NCBI GenBank assembly: GCA_007116205.1
Contig: SKIY01000032.1
Coordinates: 1-14,071 of the forward strand
Length of the DNA: 14,071 nt
Direction: 5' to 3'
From: Candidatus Izemoplasma sp.
GTDB taxonomy: Bacteria; Bacillota_I; Bacilli_A; Izemoplasmatales; Izemoplasmataceae
Part shown: piece after piece, positions 5,703 to 12,233 of the stretch
How positions within the stretch are numbered: the first letter of the stretch is position 1
How the letters are laid out: every line of letters begins with the position of its first letter
Notes under the pieces: generated by a model
What the model saw: only the letters and a program-made list of their open reading frames with translations
Database searches by the model: none
What the model was told of the DNA's origin: nothing
Position numbers and translations under genes: made by a program

Positions 5703-6644
5703 CTACAATACCCCTTTAAGTATTTTACGTGCTTCACGCATTACATCCGGAAGTTTAATCGTTTCTTTTAGCGATTGATAATCTTCATAAGCATGCTTAA
5801 GTCCCTTTATAAAAGGCGTACTTACGTGACTGTATTGTTTAATTTTATCTACCGATAATACATTGTCATAATCAAAAAAAGGAAAAAATGCCGTTACAGG
5901 ATATGTAAGCTTTTGTGGGTCAACCAACAGCGTGTTTGGCTTTTTACCAACGACCTGCCCGCAAAGCTCAACCCATTGTATAAAGGTAAGTGCATCGCTA
6001 TCTCCAACATTATAAATGCCAGCAGGGATAACACCTTGCAAGGCTTCTTTAATTTGATTCGCTAAGTCTTTAACATAAACAAATTGAATCTTATTATTGG
6101 TTGCTGGAATAAAGATTGGTTCGTTTTGTTCGATTAAATAAAACATTAATCGCTCACGTAAAACATAGTTATCTTCACCATAAACAAAGGGTGGTCTAAA
6201 CGCAACAAACTTATCTCTATCTAGTGCTTTTAATAAATACTGTTCCGCGTGTCTTTTATGATCAGCGTAAGCTTTAAAAGGAGATTCGCCTCCAAGGGGT
6301 GCAGCTTCTAAAAAAGGAATCTCTGACTTATTGATATCATAAACAGCACTTGAGCTAATATAGATTAATTTTTTCACTGTCGTTAAATCGATTGCATTAA
6401 GTAAGCCTTCAGCATGTTGTTGTGTAATTCCTGATATATCTACGATAAAATCAGCATGATGCCTCGAGAGTACTTTTCTTAAAGCAGCATGATCATTCCG
6501 GTCACACACAAGTTCCTCAATGTTTTTCATATTAAACGGCTTATTCCCACGGTTTAAAACAGTCACTGCATAATCATCCTTTAAGGCATTCACGACATGT
6601 TTACCAATAAAGTATGACCCACCCATAATTAATACTTTTTCCAT
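5703..6644 (-). CDS. NAD(P)-dependent epimerase/dehydratase-like protein (extended SDR family)
   Basis: A 313-aa Rossmann protein. The N-terminus MEKVLIMGGSYFIGKHVV carries the GGxxFIG variant (8-14) of the dinucleotide loop, as in CSP41-like extended SDRs. N31-R32 at the end of strand 2, in place of an acidic residue, suggests NADP rather than NAD. SSSAVY (97-102) and Y126-x3-K130 supply the catalytic pattern, and RPPFVYGEDNY (150-160) with FVYVKDLA (188-195) are typical extended-SDR elements. It is probably cytoplasmic and acts on a nucleotide-sugar or similar substrate; the real substrate is unknown. The ATG at 6644 is chosen because GAGGTG lies 6 nt upstream; the GTG at 6653 is part of that site. 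The stop is TAG. It is transcribed divergently from the short-chain dehydrogenase with an 84-bp shared region. Confidence 0.82.
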   Translation of the reverse strand: MEKVLIMGGSYFIGKHVVNALKDDYAVTVLNRGNKPFNMKNIEELVCDRNDHAALRKVLSRHHADFIVDISGITQQHAEGLLNAIDLTTVKKLIYISSSAVYDINKSEIPFLEAAPLGGESPFKAYADHKRHAEQYLLKALDRDKFVAFRPPFVYGEDNYVLRERLMFYLIEQNEPIFIPATNNKIQFVYVKDLANQIKEALQGVIPAGIYNVGDSDALTFIQWVELCGQVVGKKPNTLLVDPQKLTYPVTAFFPFFDYDNVLSVDKIKQYSHVSTPFIKGLKHAYEDYQSLKETIKLPDVMREARKILKGVL

Positions 6645-6674
6645 ATAAAACACCTCAAATATAATAGTATTATA

Positions 6675-6703
6675 ATTATAACATTCATTTGTGGTATACT
6701 GAA
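6675..6703 (-). promoter_or_regulatory. Probable promoter of the epimerase-like gene
   Basis: Read on the minus strand: TTCAGT (6703-6698), a 17-bp spacer and TATAAT (6680-6675), predicting a leader of about 24 nt. The -35 overlaps the -10 of the divergent dehydrogenase promoter, so the two polymerases would compete. The region is very AT-rich and other TATAAT-like hexamers are present. Confidence 0.4.
6692..6700 (+). promoter_or_regulatory. Extended -10 promoter of the short-chain dehydrogenase
   Basis: TGG-TATACT at 6692-6700 with no good -35. The predicted start near 6707 gives a leader of about 22 nt to the ATG at 6729. Confidence 0.65.
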
Positions 6704-6728
6704 ACAGAATAAAAGTAGGAGTGTAAAA

Positions 6729-7466
6729 ATGAAAAAATTAGAAAATAAAGTAGCAATCATTACCGGTGCGGCTCAAGGTATTGGAGCGGCATGCGCTAGA
6801 AGGTTTGTTGAAGAGGGTGCATCAGTGATATTAACAGATATCAATGAAGATAAAGGGTTAAAGCTTGCTGCCGATTTAGGTGAAAAAGCTTTGTTTGTCT
6901 ATCATGATGTTTCTAATCGAAGCGATTGGGAACGGGTGCTAAAAGCTGCGGAGAAACAGTTTGGTCCAGTAAATATTTTAGTGAACAATGCTGGTATTGT
7001 TATTCAAAAACCTTTTGATGAAGCAACCGATGAAGATTTTCATAAAACGTACATGGTAAATCAGTTTGGTGTGTATTTAGGAATGAAAATATGTTTGGAT
7101 TCGATGAGAAAAGGTAAGCGCGGATCAATTATAAATGTATCTTCGACATCAGGGTTTAGAGGTAAAGCAGGGTTGATAGCGTATAACGCTTCTAAATTTG
7201 CAGTAAGAGGGATGACAAAAAGTGCAGCATTAGAGTTTGCGCCTTACAATATTCGTGTCAATTCAGTGCACCCTGGATTTATACATACCCCAATGACAGA
7301 CGATTTTATTAGTGAAACATACAAGCAAAAAGCAATTAATGATACACCGCTAAAACGCGGTGGAGAAGCTGTTGAGGTAGCAAATATGATTGTTTTTTTA
7401 GCCAGTGAGGATGCAAGTTTTTCTACGGGAAGTGAGTTTATAACAGATGGTGGTAGATTGGCATAG
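6729..7466 (+). CDS. Short-chain dehydrogenase/reductase (classical SDR)
   Basis: A 245-aa classical SDR, a soluble NAD(P)-dependent oxidoreductase of alcohol/ketone groups. It has the glycine-rich TGAAQGIG (12-19), D37 after strand 2 (favouring NAD), NNAG (86-89), N111, and the catalytic triad S139, Y152 and K156 in NVSSTSG and YNASK. PG (182-183) and the C-terminal TGSEFITDGG complete the fold. The spacing of the triad resembles the 3-alpha/20-beta hydroxysteroid dehydrogenase group, but that cannot fix the substrate; 3-oxoacyl-ACP reductase-like or sugar-alcohol activity is also possible. The ATG at 6729 has AGGAGTG at 6717-6723. The gene is divergent from the epimerase-like gene, which suggests but does not prove a shared role. 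The stop is TAG. Confidence 0.9.
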   Translation: MKKLENKVAIITGAAQGIGAACARRFVEEGASVILTDINEDKGLKLAADLGEKALFVYHDVSNRSDWERVLKAAEKQFGPVNILVNNAGIVIQKPFDEATDEDFHKTYMVNQFGVYLGMKICLDSMRKGKRGSIINVSSTSGFRGKAGLIAYNASKFAVRGMTKSAALEFAPYNIRVNSVHPGFIHTPMTDDFISETYKQKAINDTPLKRGGEAVEVANMIVFLASEDASFSTGSEFITDGGRLA

Positions 7467-7467
7467 G

Positions 7468-7496
7468 TTAGTTGTTAAAACAACGGACTAATTTTT
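7468..7496 (+). terminator. Weak terminator after the short-chain dehydrogenase
   Basis: TTAGT/ACTAA (7468-7472 with 7487-7491) plus GTT/AAC inside it, with a small internal loop, followed by TTTTT at 7492-7496. The stem is imperfect. Confidence 0.5.
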
Positions 7497-7518
7497 ATCT
7501 TTTATTGTTTTAAAAATA

Positions 7519-7527
7519 TGGTAAAAT
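7519..7527 (+). promoter_or_regulatory. Extended -10 promoter of the YwaF-like gene
   Basis: TGG-TAAAAT at 7519-7527, 37 bp before AAGGAGAAA-ATG. No convincing -35 is seen. Confidence 0.5.
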
Positions 7528-7566
7528 TTTAAGTGTAAACATAAAACCTATAACAAGGAGAAAATG

Positions 7567-8348
7567 ATGACTTTTACGATGTTTAGTGTTGGGCATTATT
7601 TGTTTATAGCTTCGCCGTTTGTGTTTTGGGGCTTATTGCATTTTCAAACGAAGGATAAAACCTTTGAGCAAATAGAAGTTTAGGTGTTACGTTAAGTATT
7701 ATTGGTGTGATTATTTTGTTGTTAAGAAACATAGAAATATGGGTTGTAAAGGGGTTTGCTTTTCATTATGAGCTCGTGCCTTTACAAATTTGTCACTTTG
7801 CCAATTTTGTTTTATTGATTGCTTTTCTTAAAAATCATAAAACATTGTTTGCATTTGCATGGCTGTTTAATTTTCCCGCAGCATTTATGTCAATTGTGTT
7901 CGCAAATGGACTTGAAAATTATGCAACGATATTAACCTTAAGGGGATTTGCCTATATTAGTGGTCATATGCTTATTGTTGCTTTATCATTATTTGCCTTT
8001 TCAAGTGGATTTGTAAAACTCAATACAAAAGTTTTAACAAAACTGTATTTCTTATTATTACCGCTATACATAACTGCGCATTTTGTAAATATGTTTTTCC
8101 ATTTTGTGTTAAACAGTTCATCAAACTATTTTTATACAGTTCGACCAGAATCAGGAACCCCACTTGAACTGTTTCATCAGTTGGGAAGAAGTTATATGAT
8201 TGGCACATTTTCAAGCAATCCTGTTTACTTAGTTTTAACAGCATTGTTTGGAGTATTGGTGACACTTGTGATTTATACTGCAACACTTTATTTAACCCCT
8301 AAAAATACTGATGAATCCGTTGTGTATTCAGTAGGATCAAAAACATAA
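7567..8348 (+). pseudogene. YwaF/TIGR02206-like integral membrane protein, interrupted by a frameshift
   Basis: Two adjoining reading frames together make one polytopic membrane protein of about 260 aa, the normal size for the YwaF/TIGR02206-like family (function unknown). The first piece starts at ATG 7567 (AAGGAG at 7555-7560; ATG 7564 is too close) and reads MTFTMFSVGHYLFIASPFVFWGLLHF before TAG at 7681-7683. The second piece is open from 7668 to TAA at 8348 in the -1 frame and continues GVTLSIIGVIILLLRNIEIW, then LVPLQICHFANFVLLIAFL and four or more further hydrophobic segments. The shift must fall within 7668-7683, where one missing base would restore the frame. No slippery heptamer is present there. 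Either the gene is inactivated or this is a sequencing error. Restart at GTG 7707 would yield 213 aa lacking the first membrane segment. It is a single-gene unit with its own promoter and terminator. Confidence 0.75.
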
Positions 8349-8352
8349 AAAG

Positions 8353-8385
8353 AAGATATTGGCTAGGCATAGTCAATATCTTTTT
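8353..8385 (+). terminator. Rho-independent terminator of the YwaF-like gene
   Basis: A 13-bp stem (8353-8365 with 8370-8382, one G.T wobble) with a GGCA tetraloop and TTTTT at 8381-8385. Confidence 0.88.
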
Positions 8386-8399
8386 AATTGAATGAACCC

Positions 8400-8428
8400 T
8401 TGAATATTTAGAAGATATCTTCTATAAT
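8400..8428 (+). promoter_or_regulatory. Promoter of the cation/proton antiporter
   Basis: TTGAAT (8400-8405), a 17-bp spacer and TATAAT (8423-8428). The predicted leader is about 18 nt. Most of the spacer is a perfect palindrome. Confidence 0.8.
8409..8424. promoter_or_regulatory. 16-bp perfect palindrome, probable operator of the antiporter promoter
   Basis: TAGAAGATATCTTCTA is a perfect, uninterrupted inverted repeat that fills the -35/-10 spacer and includes the first two bases of the -10. A dimeric repressor bound here would block RNA polymerase. The regulator is not identifiable. Confidence 0.6.
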
Positions 8429-8452
8429 GACAAGGCATTGGAGGTGAAAAAA

Positions 8453-9673
8453 ATGGATGTATATGTCATATTATTATATGTTGGTATTATATTGCTTATT
8501 GGTTTTTTGTTTGGGAAACTTGTTGAGCAGTTTAAATTACCTGATATTACTGGTTATATTATTGCAGGAGTGATTATCGGACCTAATGTTTTAAACTTAA
8601 TCGATGTTTCAGCCTTAGAAAGCCTAAGTGTTATCACGAATATTGTCTTAGGGATTATTGCCTATCAAATTGGCGCTGAATTATTTATACCTATTTTACG
8701 AAACAATGCGAAAACCGTCGTGTTGATTACTTTATTACATGCGCTTTTCACATTGGTTATTGTGTTTTTTGGTATATGGTTTATTAGTGGTCAGTTATGG
8801 TTAGCATTTGCTTTATCTGGATTATCGATTGCATCTGCACCCGCGCCGGTCATGCAAATTATAAAAAAACTAAAAGCTAAAGGACCTGTTAAGAAGACGG
8901 TTATTCCTGTCGTTGGTCTCCTTGATATCGTCGCAGTCATTGTTTTTGCTTTGTTTGCCTCGATTGCGGTGGGATTAGTTGATGGTAGTGCGGTGAATAT
9001 CTTCAATGCGTTACTGTTTCCCTTAAGAGAGGTTGCTTTATCTTTAATTGTCGGTGTCGCACTTGGGACATTGTTAGGTATTATTTCTAAACTTTTTATT
9101 GAAAAAGCCGCTAAGCAAGATCGTTACTTAACATATTTAGCATTTATTTTAGCGTTTATTTTAGGATCAGTCTTTCTTGCAGAGCGATACCATTTATCAC
9201 TAATATTAATCCCGCTAAGTATGGGGATGACGTTTACGAACTTAGTCGGTAAAGAATCATTTATGATTCAAAATGCAGCATTAAGTAATTTTGGAGGACC
9301 TTTCATTATTTTATTCTTTACGATAGCTGGACTTGCGCTATCACCGAGTTCAATCTTACAAGCTGGATTAATCGCAGGGGCTTTTATTGCTTTACGTTTT
9401 ATTGGAAAAGTTGTAGGCACCTATTCAGCGGCATCTGTGACGTCTTGTCCGCCAACTGTGAGAAAGTATACAGGATATTGTTTATTGCCACAAGCGGGTG
9501 TAACTATTGGAATGTTGGTTGCGTTATCTGCGATATTACCACCAGAAGAGACGCAGCTTGTTCAAGCAATTGTGTTATCAAGTATTTTGGTATTCCAAAT
9601 TATTGGACCGATACTTATGAAATATGGTTTAGAAAAAGCAGGCGAATCCCGGTTACAAATCGATGTTTTTTAA
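8453..9673 (+). CDS. Monovalent cation/proton antiporter (Na+/H+ exchanger domain only)
   Basis: A 406-aa integral membrane protein with about 11-13 hydrophobic segments covering residues 3 to 390, fitting the sodium/hydrogen exchanger domain. It exchanges Na+ or K+ for H+ across the cytoplasmic membrane. Characteristic segments are LPDITGYIIAGVIIGPNVLNLI (29-50), SIASAPAPVMQIIKKL (125-140), VGLLDIVAVIVFA (154-166) with the ion-binding Asp at 158, the conserved Arg 315 in LRFIGK, and GYCLLPQAGVTIGMLVAL (341-358). The residue before the key Asp is Leu, not the Asp or Asn of the classic DD or ND pairs. There is no C-terminal RCK/TrkA-N domain as in KefB/KefC. The ATG at 8453 has GGAGGTGA at 8440-8447; the in-frame TTG at 8438 overlaps that site. 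It has its own promoter and terminator. Confidence 0.88.
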   Translation: MDVYVILLYVGIILLIGFLFGKLVEQFKLPDITGYIIAGVIIGPNVLNLIDVSALESLSVITNIVLGIIAYQIGAELFIPILRNNAKTVVLITLLHALFTLVIVFFGIWFISGQLWLAFALSGLSIASAPAPVMQIIKKLKAKGPVKKTVIPVVGLLDIVAVIVFALFASIAVGLVDGSAVNIFNALLFPLREVALSLIVGVALGTLLGIISKLFIEKAAKQDRYLTYLAFILAFILGSVFLAERYHLSLILIPLSMGMTFTNLVGKESFMIQNAALSNFGGPFIILFFTIAGLALSPSSILQAGLIAGAFIALRFIGKVVGTYSAASVTSCPPTVRKYTGYCLLPQAGVTIGMLVALSAILPPEETQLVQAIVLSSILVFQIIGPILMKYGLEKAGESRLQIDVF

Positions 9674-9699
9674 AAGCTATCTAACGATGGCTTTTTTTT
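9672..9699 (+). terminator. Rho-independent terminator of the antiporter gene
   Basis: AAAAGCTATC (9672-9681) pairs with GATGGCTTTT (9686-9695), with one T.G wobble and a TAAC loop, ending in eight Ts. It starts within the stop codon. Confidence 0.88.
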
Positions 9700-9720
9700 G
9701 CACTTTTATAAGTGGACTTA

Positions 9721-9729
9721 TGGTATACT
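9721..9729 (+). promoter_or_regulatory. Extended -10 promoter of the 131-aa membrane protein gene
   Basis: TGG-TATACT at 9721-9729. The leader to ATG 9757 would be about 21 nt. No -35 at the right distance. Confidence 0.6.
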
Positions 9730-9756
9730 ATTTTTGATGAGTTACGGAGTGATGAC

Positions 9757-10152
9757 ATGAAAAAAATGATTACAGTGACAGTTATTAGTTTGATCGGCCT
9801 TATATTATTTTCGCGTTTTTTCTTTGGCGTGTACTTTTTAGATAATCTTAGTGCACCATCTGAAGTGTTTAAAGTGAGCTTAAGTACGTCGATGTTACTA
9901 TATGGATTATTAACATTTTTCGGGTTTTTTATGGCCGTTACGGACTGGCGACGTCCTTTTGCACATTTTTTAAATCTGTTTATAAATCTTTATATATTTT
10001 TGTTTAAACAGCATGGAAATTATCGTCAGTTTGATGAGTTTAAAGAAAAAACGAATGATACGACTGCGATTACAGGGACTTTATTGGGTGTGCTTTATAT
10101 TTTTACAGCGCTTTATATCATTTATCAACTGTATGGACTGCCCTTAGATTAA
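9757..10152 (+). CDS. Uncharacterised small membrane protein (131 aa)
   Basis: I do not recognise a family. The protein has about four hydrophobic segments, near residues 5-28, 43-62, 67-84 and 104-126. A short polar loop follows the second segment (VTDWRRPFAH) and a longer charged loop lies between the third and fourth (KQHGNYRQFDEFKEKTND). No signal-peptide cleavage site, cysteine pair or catalytic motif is visible. The ATG at 9757 follows GGAGTGAT (9747-9754) at good spacing; the in-frame upstream ATG near 9712 precedes the promoter's -10 and is rejected. There is no terminator in the 46 bp before the methyltransferase, so the two are probably cotranscribed. Function cannot be inferred from this. 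Confidence 0.75.
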   Translation: MKKMITVTVISLIGLILFSRFFFGVYFLDNLSAPSEVFKVSLSTSMLLYGLLTFFGFFMAVTDWRRPFAHFLNLFINLYIFLFKQHGNYRQFDEFKEKTNDTTAITGTLLGVLYIFTALYIIYQLYGLPLD

Positions 10153-10198
10153 TAAAAGGATTCATTCGAAAGTAAACGATATTTCATAGGAGGTCATG

Positions 10199-10870
10199 AT
10201 GAATTCATATAAAAACACAAAAGCTTATTGGGATACGGTTTTTGAACATTTTAACCGTCCTTTTCCTGAAGACATCAGTACGAATATTCCAGTACTAGAT
10301 GAAACCATTTTAAGTGTTGGGAAGCAAAATATGAACGCGCTCGATTTTGGCTTTGGAAGCGGAATGGTTTTATTAATGTTGGCGACGCATTATACGGGAA
10401 CATTTACAGGCATAGAGCTTTCACCTAAAGCCTGTGATTTAGCGACGCGTTTATTCAACCATTATGGGATTGAAACGGCGACGTTTATTGAAGGATCATT
10501 TGAACATCTTAAGACCATTGAAGATGATACTTTAGATACATTTATTGCATCAAACATTTTGGATAATATCACAAAAACAGATGCACAAAAGTTGATTGAA
10601 GAAGCGCATCGCGTATTAAAACCAGGTGGGAAGATGCTGGTTAAACTGAATGATTATTATACTGATGCACAAGTTAAAGCGTTAAAACTGAAGCCGCTAT
10701 CGGATAACTTTTATGAAGAACCATCAGGGCTTTATTTATATAATTTAGAAGATCATCGTTGGAAACAATTGTTCGCTAAATACTTTTATATTTTAAATAA
10801 TGTGACGTTTGATATGCCTCAAGCAAACGCTAAAAACCGTTTATTTGTGTTGAAGAAAAACATCGAGTAA
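10199..10870 (+). CDS. Class I SAM-dependent methyltransferase
   Basis: A 223-aa soluble methyltransferase with the class I Rossmann fold. Motif I is LDFGFGSG (48-55), the acidic residue that binds the SAM ribose is E73 in TGIELSPKA, motif III is near GSFEHL (99-104), motif IV is DTLDTFIASNILDNI (110-124), and post-motif HRVLKPGGKMLVKL is at 137-150. This is the methyltransferase type 11/25 pattern, common for small-molecule substrates; the acceptor is unknown. The ATG at 10199 is chosen over ATG 10196 because AGGAGG (10188-10193) is 5 nt away. It follows the 131-aa membrane protein gene without a terminator or clear promoter. A weak hairpin follows it. Confidence 0.85.
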   Translation: MNSYKNTKAYWDTVFEHFNRPFPEDISTNIPVLDETILSVGKQNMNALDFGFGSGMVLLMLATHYTGTFTGIELSPKACDLATRLFNHYGIETATFIEGSFEHLKTIEDDTLDTFIASNILDNITKTDAQKLIEEAHRVLKPGGKMLVKLNDYYTDAQVKALKLKPLSDNFYEEPSGLYLYNLEDHRWKQLFAKYFYILNNVTFDMPQANAKNRLFVLKKNIE

Positions 10871-10874
10871 ACTG

Positions 10875-10896
10875 AAAAATTTGTGATACAATTTTT
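10875..10896 (+). terminator. Weak terminator-like hairpin after the methyltransferase
   Basis: TTGT/ACAA (10881-10884 with 10888-10891) with flanking A- and T-runs (10875-10879 and 10892-10896). The stem is short and AT-only, so efficiency is doubtful. Confidence 0.35.
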
Positions 10897-10906
10897 ATCC
10901 TTTGTA

Positions 10907-10935
10907 TTGTCTTTTAATAATCAATGTGCTATAAT
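10907..10935 (+). promoter_or_regulatory. Promoter of the riboflavin operon
   Basis: TTGTCT (10907-10912), a 17-bp spacer and TATAAT (10930-10935) preceded by TGC (extended -10). The predicted start near 10942 is just upstream of the riboswitch. Confidence 0.85.
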
Positions 10936-10950
10936 TCCAATGTAATTAAA

Positions 10951-11056
10951 TATCTTCAGGGCAGGGTGTAATTCCCGACCGGCGGTAAAGTCCGCGAGCG
11001 TAAGCTGATCAGGTGTAATTCCTGGACCGACAGTAAAGTCTGGATGGGAGAAGATA
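10951..11056 (+). promoter_or_regulatory. FMN riboswitch (RFN element)
   Basis: The closing stem P1 is TATCTTC (10951-10957) with GAAGATA (11050-11056). Inside are the conserved RFN blocks AGGGCAGGGTGTAATTCCC, CCGGCGGTAAAGTCCGC, GATCAGGTGTAATTCCTGG and ACCGACAGTAAAGTC, ending in TGGATGGGAGAAGAT. FMN binding to this element normally turns riboflavin genes off. It lies between the promoter and a terminator, upstream of ribD, so control by premature termination is expected. Confidence 0.97.
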
Positions 11057-11085
11057 AAACGAGCGTTTTTTCGCGTTCTAATCCT

Positions 11086-11112
11086 ATGCCCTAAGTTATT
11101 TAGGGCATTTTT
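11086..11112 (+). terminator. Riboswitch-controlled terminator before ribD
   Basis: ATGCCCTAA (11086-11094) pairs with TTAGGGCAT (11100-11108) around GTTAT, followed by TTTTT. The 5' arm TGCCCT can also pair with AGGGCA at 10958-10963 in the riboswitch, a plausible anti-terminator. Confidence 0.9.
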
Positions 11113-11132
11113 ATTTGTTGAGGAGGATATGC

Positions 11133-12233
11133 ATGCAAAGCTACATGAAAGAAGCGTTAACCATTGCAAAAAAAGGCGAAGGCTTTGTCAATCCTAACCC
11201 TTTAGTTGGGGCGTTAATTATTAAAGATGATCGCATTATAGCAAAGGGTTACCATAAACAGTTTGGCGGATTACATGCTGAAATTGAAGCGTTTAATAAC
11301 GCCAAAGAATCTGTAACTGGGGCAACGATGGTGGTCACGTTAGAACCCTGTTCTCACTATGGGAAAACCCCTCCTTGTGCACAGGCTATTATTGATAAAA
11401 AAATTAAAAAGGTTGTTATTGCGAGCAAAGATCCGAATCCACTTGTCGCAGGAAAAGGGATTGCTATGTTAATGTCTGCAGGTATTGAAGTGGATATAGG
11501 CTTGATGGATGCTGAAAATAAAGCGTTAAATGCAGTGTTTTTTAAGTATATTGAAAATAAAGAACCTTTTGTTTTAATGAAAAGTGCGATGACGCTAGAT
11601 GGAAAAATAGCTTCTGTAGCATGGGATTCTAAATGGATTACGAATCAAGCATCACGGGCAAATGTACATTATTGGCGGCATAAATTATCAGCAATTATGG
11701 TCGGGGTAAACACAGTCATCCATGACAATCCGAAACTTACAGCTAGAATGGATAGCGATAAAGTTGCACAGCCGCTAAGAGTTATTTTGGACACGGAAGG
11801 TATTATTCCTTTAGATAGCTATGTTTGTAGTAGTGCTCAAACCTATGACACGCTGGTGGTGATCGGAGAACATGTTTCTAAACAACGTGAAGAAGCCATG
11901 CGTGCGACCGGTGTGAAAGCCCACCGAACAGGACTAAAATCTGGACAGCTTGATTTGAAACAGCTTATGAAAGATTTAGGTCGTATGGGGATAGACAGTA
12001 TCTTGCTTGAGGGTGGTAGTACCGTCAACTATAGTGCCTTAGAAGCAGGGATTGTTGATCGTGTACATATGTATGTTGCGCCAAAGATGATTGGCGGGGC
12101 GCAAGCTTTAAGTCCTGTTGGGGGCATTGGAAAAGCGAAAGTAGCAGATGCTTACAAATTAAAGCTTGCATCAGTTGAGCACTTTGATGATGATGTTTTA
12201 CTTGATTATCATGTGGTGAAGGAGGCGGTATAA
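11133..12233 (+). CDS. ribD: Bifunctional riboflavin deaminase/reductase RibD
   Basis: RibD performs the second and third steps of riboflavin synthesis from GTP: deamination of the pyrimidine ring, then NADPH-dependent reduction of the ribosyl side chain. The 366-aa protein has the usual two-domain length. The deaminase domain (about 1-140) has NPLVGALI, the zinc site HAE (48-50) and EPCSHYGKTPPC (C73 and C82). The reductase domain (about 145-362) has MKSAMTLDGKIA, SKWIT, VGVNTVIHDNPKLTAR and LLEGGSTVN. The ATG at 11133 lies 6 nt after AGGAGG (11121-11126); a TTG at 11115 is in frame but inside the spacer after the terminator. ribE starts within its stop codon (TAATG), indicating translational coupling. 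Expression is under the FMN riboswitch. Confidence 0.97.
   Translation: MQSYMKEALTIAKKGEGFVNPNPLVGALIIKDDRIIAKGYHKQFGGLHAEIEAFNNAKESVTGATMVVTLEPCSHYGKTPPCAQAIIDKKIKKVVIASKDPNPLVAGKGIAMLMSAGIEVDIGLMDAENKALNAVFFKYIENKEPFVLMKSAMTLDGKIASVAWDSKWITNQASRANVHYWRHKLSAIMVGVNTVIHDNPKLTARMDSDKVAQPLRVILDTEGIIPLDSYVCSSAQTYDTLVVIGEHVSKQREEAMRATGVKAHRTGLKSGQLDLKQLMKDLGRMGIDSILLEGGSTVNYSALEAGIVDRVHMYVAPKMIGGAQALSPVGGIGKAKVADAYKLKLASVEHFDDDVLLDYHVVKEAV

Noticed and set aside
7664..7690. Programmed -1 ribosomal frameshift in the YwaF-like gene
   Set aside because: The overlap of the two frames (7668-7683) contains no slippery heptamer in the right frame and no evident downstream stem; a mutation or sequence error is simpler.
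9445..9684. Plus-strand frame of 79 codons overlapping the antiporter end
   Set aside because: It lies entirely within conserved antiporter coding sequence in another frame and has no ribosome binding site or family motifs.
10921..11169. Minus-strand frame across the riboswitch
   Set aside because: It is antisense to the FMN riboswitch and the start of ribD; the riboswitch explains the sequence constraint.
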